Source of the DNA: CAYTOF01 sp964439435
Lineage (GTDB): Bacteria > Bacillota > Clostridia > Oscillospirales > QAMX01
Direction: 5' to 3'
NCBI GenBank assembly: GCA_964439435.1
Contig: CAYTOF010000028.1
Span: forward strand, 1 to 28,083
Length of the DNA: 28,083 nt
In this document: positions 16,367-25,595 of the stretch, piece after piece
Layout of the letters: each line of letters opens with the position of its first letter
Position numbering within the stretch: position 1 is the stretch's first letter
Translations under genes and position numbers: made by a program
The notes under the pieces: generated by a model
What the model was told of the DNA's origin: nothing
Seen by the model: the letters and a program-made list of their open reading frames with translations, nothing else
The model's database searches: none

Positions 16367-17422
16367 TTATGCATTCAAGTTTTCCAGTATTTTTTCTGTA
16401 ACTGCCTTGGTGCCAAAAGATCCTCCAAGATCAAAAGTGAGAAAACCTTTCTCTATGACCGACTTAACTGAATTTTCAATAACAATTGATTCTTTATCCA
16501 ATCCAAAGGACAGTTTCAGCATCATTGCAATTGAAAGAATTGTAGCCAATGGGTTTGCAATATCTTTTCCTGCGATATCAGGGGCAGACCCATGTATTGG
16601 CTCATATAACCCTCTTGCGCTCTCTCCGATCGAAGCAGAAGGCAGCATGCCTATCGAACCGGTTAGTTGCGAAACCTCGTCTGTCAAAATATCTCCAAAC
16701 ATATTGGATGTCACAATCACATCGAACTGTGTCGGGTCTTTAATGAGCTGCATCGCAGCATTATCAACAAGCATGTCCGAATATTCGACATGTGGAAAAT
16801 CCTGAGCAAGCATGTGCATGGTTTCACGCCATAACCTAGAGCTTTCAAGGACATTAGCTTTGTCTATACTGGTCAATTTTTGTCTTCGATTTTCTGCTGA
16901 TTGGAAAGCTTTGAAGCCGATTCTTTTAATTTCGGCTTCACTATAACTTTCTGTATCATAAGCAATAGTGCCACTCGGGCTAGTGGAGCGTCCGCTTTCA
17001 CCAAAATAGATACCACCTGTAAGTTCTCTTATAACAAGCATATCAAACTCTGAGTCATTTTTTAAAGGACAACGCGAGCGGAGTTCAGGGTAGAGCTTAG
17101 CGGGGCGCAAATTAGCAAACAAGCCAAGATTTTTTCGCAATTCTAGCAGTGCTCTTTCAGGCCTTAAGTGACCAGGCAATGAGTCCCACTTTGGACCGCC
17201 CACAGCTCCCAGTAAAACGGCATCGCTCATGAGGCATTTATCCATAGTGTCTTTGGGCAATGGTACGCCTGCTTCATCAATAGCGCACCCACCGGCAAGT
17301 AGCTCTGTTTTAACAAGCGTATGTCCGTGCTTATTTAGTACTTCATGTAAAACATCAAGTGCACTATCAACTATCTCGGGCCCTATCCCGTCCCCTTTTA
17401 TGACTGCAATATTTAATTTCAT
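16367..17422 (-). CDS. leuB: 3-isopropylmalate dehydrogenase
   Basis: NAD-dependent oxidative decarboxylation of 3-isopropylmalate to 2-ketoisocaproate, the last dedicated leucine step before transamination. In the citramalate route the same enzyme converts 3-methylmalate to 2-ketobutyrate. Length is 351 residues. Visible motifs are VIKGDGIGPEIV, LLGAVGGPKWD, RELTGGIYFGESGR, the active-site YSDMLVDNAAMQLI, SNMFGDILTDEVSQLTGS and the cofactor-binding EPIHGSAPDIAGKDIANP. Its ATG overlaps the leuD stop by 4 bases, with GGAGGTGAAAGGAA ahead. It is the last gene of the operon; transcription ends at the hairpin 16271-16316. Confidence 0.96.
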   Translation of the reverse strand: MKLNIAVIKGDGIGPEIVDSALDVLHEVLNKHGHTLVKTELLAGGCAIDEAGVPLPKDTMDKCLMSDAVLLGAVGGPKWDSLPGHLRPERALLELRKNLGLFANLRPAKLYPELRSRCPLKNDSEFDMLVIRELTGGIYFGESGRSTSPSGTIAYDTESYSEAEIKRIGFKAFQSAENRRQKLTSIDKANVLESSRLWRETMHMLAQDFPHVEYSDMLVDNAAMQLIKDPTQFDVIVTSNMFGDILTDEVSQLTGSIGMLPSASIGESARGLYEPIHGSAPDIAGKDIANPLATILSIAMMLKLSFGLDKESIVIENSVKSVIEKGFLTFDLGGSFGTKAVTEKILENLNA

Positions 17423-17925
17423 TTCCTTTCACCTCCAAAATTGCCTGCTCTTACAGAGTTAATTAGCCCGCCAGCAGTAATTATGTTTTGTAAAAACTCA
17501 GGAAATGCATTAAATTTAAACTCTGAATTTCTAGTGAGGTTCATTATCTTTCCTTCAATGTAGTCTACTTGCACAATATCACCTTCCTGAATTTTGTCCA
17601 CCGCTTCAGGAGATTCAATTATTGGCAAGCCAATATTTATGGCATTTCGAAAGAATATACGTGCAAAACTTTTTGCAATTACAACAGAAATTCCAGAAGC
17701 CTCTATTGCGATAGGGGCGTGTTCGCGCGATGATCCTGAACCGAAATTTTCTCCGGCTACCAAAATATCTCCAGGATTTACACGAGATACAAATGTAGAA
17801 TCGAGATCAGTCATACAATGAGATGCCAATTCATATTTATCTGTTGTATTTAAAAATCGAGCAGGTATGATGACATCTGTATCTATATTATCCCCATATT
17901 TTATGACTTTTCCCTTAGCGTTCAT
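17419..17925 (-). CDS. leuD: 3-isopropylmalate dehydratase small subunit
   Basis: The small (swivel domain) subunit of isopropylmalate isomerase, which works with LeuC to convert 2- to 3-isopropylmalate. The 168-residue length marks the short, archaeal/clostridial type rather than the 200-residue enterobacterial one. Typical motifs are GDNIDTDVIIPARFL, NFGSGSSREHAPIAI and FARIFFRNAINIGLP. Its start lies inside leuC (11-base overlap), with GGGAGGT in the end of leuC serving as ribosome site, so the two subunits are translationally coupled. It overlaps leuB by 4 bases. Confidence 0.95.
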   Translation of the reverse strand: MNAKGKVIKYGDNIDTDVIIPARFLNTTDKYELASHCMTDLDSTFVSRVNPGDILVAGENFGSGSSREHAPIAIEASGISVVIAKSFARIFFRNAINIGLPIIESPEAVDKIQEGDIVQVDYIEGKIMNLTRNSEFKFNAFPEFLQNIITAGGLINSVRAGNFGGERK

Positions 17926-19192
17926 TTTGCATTACCTCCCTTGGATCGGTTATCTTTCCAGTTATAGAGCTTGCGGCCGCAACATAGGGACTGGCAAGAT
18001 AGACTTCTGATTCAGGGTGTCCCATGCGTCCTACAAAATTCCTATTTGTCGTTGCAACAGCACGTTCTCCCTTTGCCAATATCCCCATATGACCACCAAG
18101 GCACGGCCCGCATGTTGGTGCTGAAACGATTCCCCCCGCGTCAATGAAGATCTTTAACAGGCCAAGCTCCATGGCTTCCAAATAAATTTTTTGTGTTGCA
18201 GGAATCACTATCAAACGTATACCTTTTGCAATTTTCCTATCTTTTAATATTTCACTTGCTTCGACAAGGTCTTGTAAACGACCATTTGTGCACGACCCAA
18301 TAACAACTTGATGTATGTTTACGTCATCCATGTTGTCGAATGTTTTTGTGTTCTCAGGCAAATGCGGAAAAGCAACTGTGGGCGTCACTGTACTTATATC
18401 AAGCTTGAATGTTGATATATAGGGAGCATTGGTATCTGCTTTGAAAATAGTAGGTTCCTTTGCTCCAACTCTTTTTAAAAAAGCAAGTGTTATATCATCA
18501 ACATCAAATATGCCATTTTTCGCACCGGCTTCAATAGCCATATTTGCAATGCACAATCTGTCACTCATCGTCAAAGAATGCACACCGTCCCCGGTAAACT
18601 CCATTGATTTATAAAGTGCTCCATCAACTCCAATTTTTCCAATGATATGAAGAATAATATCCTTACCACTGACATAAGGACTTTTTTTGCCGGTCAGTTC
18701 AAATCTAATAGCCTCGGGCACCTTAAACCACGCTTTTCCTGTAGACATTCCTACAGCCATATCTGTAGAACCCACACCAGCTGAAAAGGCCCCTAATGCG
18801 CCATATGTGCATGTATGTGAGTCAGCACCTATCACTACATCACCTGCAGTGACAAGCCCTTTTTCGGGCAATAGGACATGCTCTATTCCCATCTCTCCGC
18901 CCTCGTAGAAATTCGTTATATCATATGTTGCTGCAAATTCTCTGCAGTATTTACACTGCTCAGCAGCTTTTATATCTTTATTTGGAGCGAAGTGATCCAT
19001 TACAAGGGAAATTTTATTTTTGTCAAAAACTTCTTCACATTCAAGACGCGCAAACTCTTTTATAGCTACAGGCGATGTGATATCGTTACCGAGCACCATA
19101 TCGACTTCAACTTCAATAAGTTGGCCTGCGAACACCGATTCTAATCCTGAGTGTGAGGCTAGAATCTTTTGTGTCATGGTCATACCAGTCAT
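17915..19192 (-). CDS. leuC: 3-isopropylmalate dehydratase large subunit
   Basis: The 4Fe-4S aconitase-family subunit of isopropylmalate isomerase. With LeuD it isomerises 2-isopropylmalate and, in organisms with CimA, also citramalate to 3-methylmalate. The 425-residue length is the short archaeal/clostridial LeuC type. Motifs are GADSHTCTYGALGAFSAG, VIGSCTNGR with the first cluster cysteine, and PTCGPCLGGH with the other two. AGAGGTG precedes the ATG at 19192; ATGs at residues 4 and 6 are alternatives. It is separated from cimA by 75 bases, the largest gap in the operon, and a possible internal promoter lies there. Confidence 0.95.
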   Translation of the reverse strand: MTGMTMTQKILASHSGLESVFAGQLIEVEVDMVLGNDITSPVAIKEFARLECEEVFDKNKISLVMDHFAPNKDIKAAEQCKYCREFAATYDITNFYEGGEMGIEHVLLPEKGLVTAGDVVIGADSHTCTYGALGAFSAGVGSTDMAVGMSTGKAWFKVPEAIRFELTGKKSPYVSGKDIILHIIGKIGVDGALYKSMEFTGDGVHSLTMSDRLCIANMAIEAGAKNGIFDVDDITLAFLKRVGAKEPTIFKADTNAPYISTFKLDISTVTPTVAFPHLPENTKTFDNMDDVNIHQVVIGSCTNGRLQDLVEASEILKDRKIAKGIRLIVIPATQKIYLEAMELGLLKIFIDAGGIVSAPTCGPCLGGHMGILAKGERAVATTNRNFVGRMGHPESEVYLASPYVAAASSITGKITDPREVMQNER

Positions 19193-19254
19193 TAATTTTC
19201 ACCTCTTATTAAACCTATAAAATTTTGTTTGTAGAGCGATAATCGTATAAATCC

Positions 19255-19282
19255 ATTATATAATCTCTTATAAATGTGACAA
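19255..19282 (-). promoter_or_regulatory. possible internal promoter for leuCDB
   Basis: On the minus strand, TTGTCA (19282-19277) and TATAAT (19260-19255) are 16 bases apart, overlapping the end of cimA and the widest gap in the operon. Transcription would start about 55 bases before leuC. This could supply leuCDB independently of the ilvB attenuator. AT-rich gaps produce such matches by chance, so confidence is modest. Confidence 0.4.
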
Positions 19283-20842
19283 TTTATATTCAATTGCATC
19301 AGAAAGAGCAATAAGACTAGCCTCTAATATATCATTTGAAACGCCAATGGTAGTCCAAGTCCGTCTGCTGTCCGTAGATTCTATCAACACTCGTACACGG
19401 GCATCTGTTGTGCTGTTTTGCTCAAGCACACGTACTTTGTAATCAGATAACTTGATATCAGCAATTGAAGGATAGAAAACAGTGAGTGCTTTGCGTAATG
19501 CCAGATCCAGAGCATTTACTGGTCCATTCCCTGTGGCAGCAGTAATCTCTTCCTTACCACCCACTTCAACTTTAACAGTAGCAGATGCAGGCATCCCACC
19601 CTCGAGAATAGGAAATTCACCCATTGTTCTATAGAAAACTATCCGGTAGTGTGGTTCATAAGTGCCTATGATACGCTTAACAAGGAGCTCAAAGCTTGCA
19701 TCCGCAGCTTCGAAATGGTAACCGTAATGTTCAAGTTCTTTAAGTTTTTCTAATACTTTTGCGGTGATTGGAGAGCTTTTGGTCAAGTTAGGTGCAAATT
19801 GTTTTATCTTAGTTAAAACCGCACTACCACCTGAAACTTCACTAATAAGAAATTTCCTGACATTACCGACACTCTCTGGTTCTATGTGCTCAAAAGATTT
19901 TTGCAACTTAAGTACTGCATCGATATGCATACCGCCCTTATGCGAGAAAGCACTTGAACCAACATACGGTTTATTGTTTTCGATAGATACATTAGAAATT
20001 TCAGCTATTTGTCTCGATGTCTCAAACAATTTTGGCAACTCACCATTACATTCCAAACCACATTTAAGTCTTAGATTTGGTATAATTATGCTCAAATCTG
20101 CATTTCCACAGCGCTCTCCGACACCAATAAATGTTCCTTGAACTTGTGACGCGCCCGCTCTGACAGCCATTATGGAGTTTGCAACAGCACATCCTGTGTC
20201 ATTATGACAGTGAATTGCAATTTGCTTATCCGGGAACATTTCAACAGCCTTTTTAGTTATCTCTTCAACATCAGACGGTAAAGCTCCACCGTTTGTATCA
20301 CATAATGCGAGAGCATCAGCGCCTCCGAGGGCTGCGGCTTTTAACACTTCAAAAGCATATCCTTTATCTGAAGCATAACCATCGAAAAAATGTTCTGCAT
20401 CAAAAAACACACTTAATCCTTTAGATTTAAGGTACTTGATGCTTTCCCTAACCATATTTAAGTTTTCAGCTTTTGATGTCTTTAGTATCTCTTCAACATG
20501 CATATCCCATGATTTTCCAAATATGACAGCAACGGGAACGTTTGCTGCCAAAATAGATTGAATATTTGAATCGTCACATGGTTTAACACTGCTGCGGCAT
20601 GTGCTTCCAAAAGCACAAAGAAGCGCGTTCTTCAGTTGCAGATTTGCTGCTTGTTTGAAAAAATCTAAATCCTTTGGATTTGATCCGGGGTTTCCGGCTT
20701 CGATAAAATCAATACCAAAGTCATCGAGTGCTTTGACAATATTCAACTTATCGTTGACAGAAAAAGATATTCCTTCACCTTGTGCACCATCTCTAAGTGT
20801 TGAGTCTAAAATGTCTATGTTTCGATGATTATTCAATTTCAT
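19268..20842 (-). CDS. cimA: (R)-citramalate synthase
   Basis: Condenses pyruvate and acetyl-CoA to (R)-citramalate, starting threonine-independent isoleucine synthesis. It belongs to the DRE-TIM metallolyase family, with the CimA-type opening DSTLRDGAQGEGISFSVNDK, HCHNDTGCAVANS for metal binding, and GERCGNADLS. The long C-terminal part (from about residue 380) is the LeuA-type regulatory domain, so feedback inhibition by isoleucine is plausible. The frame is open from an ATG at 20866 inside leuA, but the ATG at 20842 is chosen: AAGGAGGTG lies just ahead and the leuA stop is one base away (TAA-A-ATG). This gives 524 residues. It differs from leuA and is not a duplicate of it. Confidence 0.93.
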   Translation of the reverse strand: MKLNNHRNIDILDSTLRDGAQGEGISFSVNDKLNIVKALDDFGIDFIEAGNPGSNPKDLDFFKQAANLQLKNALLCAFGSTCRSSVKPCDDSNIQSILAANVPVAVIFGKSWDMHVEEILKTSKAENLNMVRESIKYLKSKGLSVFFDAEHFFDGYASDKGYAFEVLKAAALGGADALALCDTNGGALPSDVEEITKKAVEMFPDKQIAIHCHNDTGCAVANSIMAVRAGASQVQGTFIGVGERCGNADLSIIIPNLRLKCGLECNGELPKLFETSRQIAEISNVSIENNKPYVGSSAFSHKGGMHIDAVLKLQKSFEHIEPESVGNVRKFLISEVSGGSAVLTKIKQFAPNLTKSSPITAKVLEKLKELEHYGYHFEAADASFELLVKRIIGTYEPHYRIVFYRTMGEFPILEGGMPASATVKVEVGGKEEITAATGNGPVNALDLALRKALTVFYPSIADIKLSDYKVRVLEQNSTTDARVRVLIESTDSRRTWTTIGVSNDILEASLIALSDAIEYKLSHL

Positions 20843-20843
20843 T

Positions 20844-22370
20844 TTAGACACCTCCTTGGGGTTCATCTAGTTGCGCTAACTTATTTATGCCATTTATATA
20901 AGCTAAAATACTTGATTCGATAATGTCGGTGGAGAGACCTCTTCCGGTAACAATATTGTCTTTCCTTCGCATCTTTACGGTAACTTCACCCAATGCATCA
21001 TATCCATCTGTCACCGAGTGTATTGAATAATTGCTCATTTCTTCACAAAGATTATTGGTTATCTTATCAATGGCGTTATATGCTGCATTAATGGGGCCGT
21101 CACCAAGAGAAACTTCTTCAAATATTTCATCTTCCTTCCGAAGTTTAATGACGCATGTAGAAGAAGCATTTTTCATAGTACGAACGTCAAAAAACTCGAG
21201 ACTGTAAACCACCTCTGAGCGTTCGCGATTTTGAACGATCGCCTCAAGATCACTGTCAGTTATGAATTTCTTTTTATCGGACAGTTCTATCAGCTTTTCA
21301 TAATACTGTAAAAGTTCATCGGGAGAAAATACATACCCAAGCTGTGTTAAACGTTCAGCAATAGCATGTTTACCTGAATGTTTTCCAAGAACAATATTAT
21401 TTTTTGTTATGCCAAGGTCTGCGGGATCCATAATTTCATAGGTGGATTTGTTTGCCAACACGCCATGCTGATGTATTCCAGCTTCATGCGCAAAAGCATT
21501 GGTTCCAACAATGGGTTTGTTGATTGCAACAGTCTGTCCTATGATATTATATACAAGCTTGCTGACACGACTTATTTGCTTTGTGTCAATTCGTGTGTAG
21601 GCATCAAAATAATTCCTACGTGTTTTAATAGCCATCACAATTTCTTCAAGTGCCGCATTTCCGGCACGTTCACCTAATCCGTTAATAGTACATTCAACTT
21701 GGGATGCTCCCGCTTTTATACCAGCCAGTGAATTGGCTACTCCCATGCCAAGATCATTGTGGCAATGAATGGATATTTCTGTATTTTCTATATCTGGAAC
21801 TGTTGAAATGACATGCTTTACCATCTCGCTGATTTCTTCCGGCGTTGTATAACCAACAGTGTCCGGAATGTTAATTACATTAGCTCCTGCTTTCACAGCA
21901 AGGTTTAATGCCTTTGTAAGAAACTCCGGATCGCTGCGCATAGCATCTTCAGCAGAAAATTCTATGTCCGAGCACAAACGTTTGGCGTATTTTACGCTCT
22001 CAAAGATGCGTTCAAGCACTTTTTCCGGAGTCATACGCAATTTATGCTCCATATGCAATGGCGATGTTGCCAAAAAAAGATGTATACGCGGAGCAACAGC
22101 CTGTTTTACCGCATCATAGGCAATGTCTATATCTTTTTGGATAGCCCTGGCAAGAGATGCAACGGCACAGTCTTTTATACTTTTTGAAATTTGTGAAACA
22201 GCTTCAAAATCTCCTTTTGAAGCTATGGCAAAGCCGGCTTCAATAACATCAACACGCAAAAGTTCAAGAGCCCTTGCTATCTCTAACTTTTCCTCTAAAT
22301 TCATACTGCATCCCGGTGCTTGCTCTCCGTCTCGAAGCGTTGTGTCAAAAATCTTTATTCGTCTTTGCAT
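20844..22370 (-). CDS. leuA: 2-isopropylmalate synthase
   Basis: Condenses acetyl-CoA with 2-ketoisovalerate, the committed step to leucine. It has 508 residues. The catalytic barrel carries DTTLRDGEQAPGCSM, SIHCHNDLGMGVANS and NGLGERAGNAALEE. EAGIHQHGVL and LGKHSGKHA mark the linker subdomains, and the last 130 residues form the LeuA allosteric domain, including the GDGPINAAYNAIDKI segment, which in homologues binds leucine. AAAGGAGG precedes the ATG, 17 bases after ilvD. It is one base away from cimA, so the two synthases that commit carbon to Leu and Ile are made from adjacent, tightly linked cistrons. Confidence 0.95.
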   Translation of the reverse strand: MQRRIKIFDTTLRDGEQAPGCSMNLEEKLEIARALELLRVDVIEAGFAIASKGDFEAVSQISKSIKDCAVASLARAIQKDIDIAYDAVKQAVAPRIHLFLATSPLHMEHKLRMTPEKVLERIFESVKYAKRLCSDIEFSAEDAMRSDPEFLTKALNLAVKAGANVINIPDTVGYTTPEEISEMVKHVISTVPDIENTEISIHCHNDLGMGVANSLAGIKAGASQVECTINGLGERAGNAALEEIVMAIKTRRNYFDAYTRIDTKQISRVSKLVYNIIGQTVAINKPIVGTNAFAHEAGIHQHGVLANKSTYEIMDPADLGITKNNIVLGKHSGKHAIAERLTQLGYVFSPDELLQYYEKLIELSDKKKFITDSDLEAIVQNRERSEVVYSLEFFDVRTMKNASSTCVIKLRKEDEIFEEVSLGDGPINAAYNAIDKITNNLCEEMSNYSIHSVTDGYDALGEVTVKMRRKDNIVTGRGLSTDIIESSILAYINGINKLAQLDEPQGGV

Positions 22371-22387
22371 TGTGTATTCCTCCTTTC

Positions 22388-24076
22388 TTACTTCAATATC
22401 GCGCCTTTTGCAGCTGAACTAACTGTTTTGGAGTAACGTGCGATATATCCTCTGAGGGCAGTTTCTTTTTTAAGGATTATATCATTTCTTCGCAATACCA
22501 ATTCTTCCTCATTTACACGTAAGGATAGAGTTTTGTTTGGTATATCTATATCAATAATATCTCCTTCAAGGACATATGCAATGGGGCCGCCGGCAGTTGC
22601 CTCAGGGGACACATGCCCAATGGCCGCGCCACGCGTAGCACCTGAAAAACGTCCGTCTGTTATCAACGCAACCTTTTTGTCCAATCCCATACCGGCTATG
22701 GCTGAAGTGGGGGAGAGCATCTCTCTCATTCCAGGCCCTCCGGCAGGACCTTCATAGCGTATTACAACAACGTCTCCTACATTTATTCTACCTGCGTATA
22801 CCGCTTGAATCGCTGTTTCTTCGCTGTCAAAAACACGAGCTGGGCCGGAATGCACTAGCATTTCTGGTGCAACTGCACTTTGCTTAACAACCGCACCTTC
22901 GGGAGCCAAGGTTCCAAATAAAACTGCCAAGCCTCCTTCTTTAGCATAGGGTTTTTCTATATCTCGAATCACTTCATTATTCTTATCAAGAGTCAAATTG
23001 TTATCAATATTCTCCCCAAGAGATTTGCCTGTTACTGTTATTGCATCGGTGTCAAGAAGAGCTCCTTTTCGCAGTTCGTGTAACACAGCAGTGACTCCTC
23101 CTGCGTCATTTAGATCTTGCACATGATATGGCCCTGCCGGAGCTAATCGACACAGATTAGGCACTTGTGAGCCGACACGGTTAACCTCATTGAGGTCGAA
23201 ATCTATTCTTGCTTCATGTGCAATCGCCAAAAGATGTAAAACAGAATTTGTAGAACATCCCAGTGCCATATCTAAAGCAAGCGCGTTTTCAAAGGCTGAT
23301 CGAGTTAATATCTTGTCGGGTGTTATGTTTTCTCGCAACAGACGCATTATCTGTTCTCCAGCCATGCGGGCCAATCTGATGCGAGAGGCGAATACAGCAG
23401 GGATAGTGCCATTGCCTGGCAGAGCCATACCTAAAGCTTCACTCAGGCAGTTCATCGAATTTGCTGTAAACATACCGGAACAAGAACCACATCCGGGACA
23501 ACAGCTATCTTCTATTTCTAAGAGTTTGTTTTCGTCTATACTACCAGATAACAAACTGCCAACAGCTTCAAATGCGCTGTTCAAATCAAGGGAACAACCG
23601 CTTGAATCCTGTAAGGAAAGCATCGGACCTCCTGATACGAAAATCGAAGGCAGGTTTAACCGAGCAGCTGCCATTAGCATACCAGGTACAACCTTGTCAC
23701 AGTTTGGAATGAACACCAATGCATCAAAACAGTGGGCAAGTGCCATACATTCGATACTGTCAGCAATCAACTCTCTCGATGCAAGTGAATACTTCATACC
23801 AACATGTCCCATTGCAAGTCCATCACATATGGCAATGGAAGGAAATTCAAATGGTGTCCCGCCTTCACTTATGATGCCGTCTTTTACAGCACGAGCTATT
23901 GTGTTTAGATGAATGTGACCCGGTACAATTTCATTAAAAGAATTTACAACTCCTACAAAAGGCCTTTCAATCTCTCTATCTGAAAATCCCAATGATTTCA
24001 GCAAAGATCGCTGTGGAGACCTTACTGAGCCTGATTTCATTTCTGTGCTTTTTAGTTTGATATCTTTTGAATTCAT
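22388..24076 (-). CDS. ilvD: dihydroxy-acid dehydratase
   Basis: Dehydrates 2,3-dihydroxy-isovalerate and 2,3-dihydroxy-3-methylvalerate to the keto acids, the shared third step for Val and Ile. The 562-residue length is typical. Fe-S cluster and active-site motifs are visible: PNCDKVVPGM (Cys126), SCCPGCGSCSGMFTANSMN (Cys193, 196, 199 region), GGTPFEFPSIAICDG, and DGRFSGATRGAAIGH near the C terminus. Its ATG overlaps the ilvC stop by 4 bases and has no strong ribosome site of its own, so it depends on coupling with ilvC. Fe-S dehydratases of this type are oxygen sensitive, fitting an anaerobe. Confidence 0.96.
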   Translation of the reverse strand: MNSKDIKLKSTEMKSGSVRSPQRSLLKSLGFSDREIERPFVGVVNSFNEIVPGHIHLNTIARAVKDGIISEGGTPFEFPSIAICDGLAMGHVGMKYSLASRELIADSIECMALAHCFDALVFIPNCDKVVPGMLMAAARLNLPSIFVSGGPMLSLQDSSGCSLDLNSAFEAVGSLLSGSIDENKLLEIEDSCCPGCGSCSGMFTANSMNCLSEALGMALPGNGTIPAVFASRIRLARMAGEQIMRLLRENITPDKILTRSAFENALALDMALGCSTNSVLHLLAIAHEARIDFDLNEVNRVGSQVPNLCRLAPAGPYHVQDLNDAGGVTAVLHELRKGALLDTDAITVTGKSLGENIDNNLTLDKNNEVIRDIEKPYAKEGGLAVLFGTLAPEGAVVKQSAVAPEMLVHSGPARVFDSEETAIQAVYAGRINVGDVVVIRYEGPAGGPGMREMLSPTSAIAGMGLDKKVALITDGRFSGATRGAAIGHVSPEATAGGPIAYVLEGDIIDIDIPNKTLSLRVNEEELVLRRNDIILKKETALRGYIARYSKTVSSAAKGAILK

Positions 24077-25083
24077 TTGTCATCACTCGCATTTGGTTTT
24101 TGCCAACTCATCTTTTCTCTAAGTTCATTCCCAACTTTTTCTACTTGATGTTCACTTTCCATCCGTCTCATTGCTAAGAAAGAAGGACGCGATGCGGCAT
24201 TCTCCAAGATCCAATTACGTGCAAATTGTCCGGATTGGATTTCGTGTAAAACCTTTTTCATTTCTTTTTTTGTCTCTTCGGTTATTATTCGATTCCCAAC
24301 AGTATAGTCACCGTATTCTGCGGTGTCACTTATTGAATATCTCATAAATGAGAGGCCTCCGGCAACAACAAGATCAATTATCAACTTCATTTCGTGGACA
24401 CATTCAAAATATGCACTTTCTGGTTGATAGCCTGCTTCAACAAGTGTTTCAAAACCGGCTTTCATTAGAGCAGTAACGCCTCCGCAAAGAACAGCTTGTT
24501 CGCCAAATAAATCGGTTTCCGTTTCTTCTTTAAAAGTAGTTTCAAGTATCCCGGCTCTAGCTCCACCTATTCCGGCCGCATAAGCAAGAGCAATCTCGCG
24601 CGCTTTCCCGGTAGCATCGTGATGTACCGCAATGAGGCAAGGGACGCCCTTTCCTTCTTCAAATTGACTCCTCACTGTATGCCCGGGACCTTTGGGAGCG
24701 ATCATAATAATGTCGACATCCTTTGGCGGGACAATTTGATTAAAATGAATATTAAATCCATGTGCAAAAGCAAGCGCAGCTCCCGGTTTCAAGTTGGGCT
24801 CAATATCTTTTTTATAAAGTGTAGCTTGCTTTTCGTCATTTACTAAAACCATAATAATATCAGAAGACTTAACAGCATCTGATGTCAGCTCTACAGTCAG
24901 CCCATCTTTGACAGCGCGATTTGCAGACGATGACCCTTCATAAAGCCCAACAACCACATTGTGACCTGAGTCCCGCAAGTTTTGTGCATGGGCATGTCCT
25001 TGGCTGCCATAACCAATGACAGCGATTTTTTTACCTTCTAAAACCTTCGGATTACAATCTTTTTCATAAAACAGAACTGCCAT
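24073..25083 (-). CDS. ilvC: ketol-acid reductoisomerase, class I
   Basis: Isomerises and reduces acetolactate or acetohydroxybutyrate to dihydroxy acids with Mg2+ and NAD(P)H. It has 336 residues, the short class I form. The Rossmann motif is AVIGYGSQGHAHAQNLRDSG. The Mg-binding segment contains EETETDLFGEQAVLCGG, and FECVHEMKLIIDL follows. The cofactor loop reads VGLYEGSSSANRA (Glu49, Ser51-53), acidic where NADPH-specific enzymes usually have basic residues, so NADH preference is possible. The frame is open from 25152 inside ilvN. The ATG at 25083 is chosen because AAAGGAGAG precedes it and MAVLFYEKD is typical. It lies 13 bases after ilvN and overlaps ilvD by 4. Confidence 0.95.
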   Translation of the reverse strand: MAVLFYEKDCNPKVLEGKKIAVIGYGSQGHAHAQNLRDSGHNVVVGLYEGSSSANRAVKDGLTVELTSDAVKSSDIIMVLVNDEKQATLYKKDIEPNLKPGAALAFAHGFNIHFNQIVPPKDVDIIMIAPKGPGHTVRSQFEEGKGVPCLIAVHHDATGKAREIALAYAAGIGGARAGILETTFKEETETDLFGEQAVLCGGVTALMKAGFETLVEAGYQPESAYFECVHEMKLIIDLVVAGGLSFMRYSISDTAEYGDYTVGNRIITEETKKEMKKVLHEIQSGQFARNWILENAASRPSFLAMRRMESEHQVEKVGNELREKMSWQKPNASDDK

Positions 25084-25096
25084 ATTTAACTCTCCT

Positions 25097-25591
25097 TTAT
25101 AAATATGAGGGGCCACGCTTAATAGCAAGAGCTCCTGCGCGACACATCTCAATTATTTCAAAATTTTTAGCAAATTCAATAAAAGCATCAAGCTTTGAGC
25201 TTTCTCCGGTCATCTCCACTGTAATAGCTTCAGTGTTAAAATCAATCACTTTACCGCGAAATATGTTTACTGAATCAGTTATTTCTGCTCTTGTTTCACG
25301 TGTAATGCCAATCTTAATCAATAAAAGCTCTCTGGTAACAGTTTCTTCTGCAGGCAGAAGTTCCACGCGTTTGACGTCATGTAATTTTGCAAGCTGCTTA
25401 ACGATTTGGTTTTTAACATACTGATCACCAGTCGCAATAATTGTCATACGAGACAATGATGGATCTTCTGTCTCCCCAACATTAAGGCTGTCTATATTAT
25501 AACCTCGTCTAGAAAAGAGTCCTGATACGCGAGATAGAACGCCAAACTGGTTTGAAACAAGAATACCAATTATAAATTGTCCGCTTTTCAT
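25097..25591 (-). CDS. ilvN: acetolactate synthase small (regulatory) subunit
   Basis: The regulatory subunit of acetohydroxyacid synthase, 164 residues. It has an N-terminal ACT domain (residues about 4-75: FIIGILVSNQFGVLSRVSGL, then GYNIDSLNVG) that binds valine in homologues, and a C-terminal ALS-type domain with ELLLIKIG. It starts 4 bases after the ilvB stop with GAGGTG as ribosome site, so synthesis of the two subunits is coupled. The name ilvH is used for the same family. Confidence 0.95.
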   Translation of the reverse strand: MKSGQFIIGILVSNQFGVLSRVSGLFSRRGYNIDSLNVGETEDPSLSRMTIIATGDQYVKNQIVKQLAKLHDVKRVELLPAEETVTRELLLIKIGITRETRAEITDSVNIFRGKVIDFNTEAITVEMTGESSKLDAFIEFAKNFEIIEMCRAGALAIKRGPSYL

Positions 25592-25595
25592 GTAA

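Noticed and set aside
20843..20866. Longer cimA start at 20866 inside leuA
   Set aside because: AAGGAGGTG sits directly ahead of the ATG at 20842, and the added eight residues are leuA sequence read in another frame.
20844..22370. leuA and cimA as a recent gene duplication
   Set aside because: They share the same fold, but the signature motifs differ (GEQAPGCSM versus GAQGEGISF; GERAGNAALEE versus GERCGNADLS), marking two long-separated families.
23190..23912. 240-codon plus-strand frame opposite ilvD
   Set aside because: It is a shadow of the strongly conserved ilvD frame with no ribosome site or domain of its own. The other long frames opposite leuB, leuC, cimA, fba and ilvB are treated the same way.
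25084..25152. Longer ilvC start at 25152 inside ilvN
   Set aside because: The extra 23 residues do not resemble KARI. A strong AAAGGAGAG site precedes the ATG at 25083.
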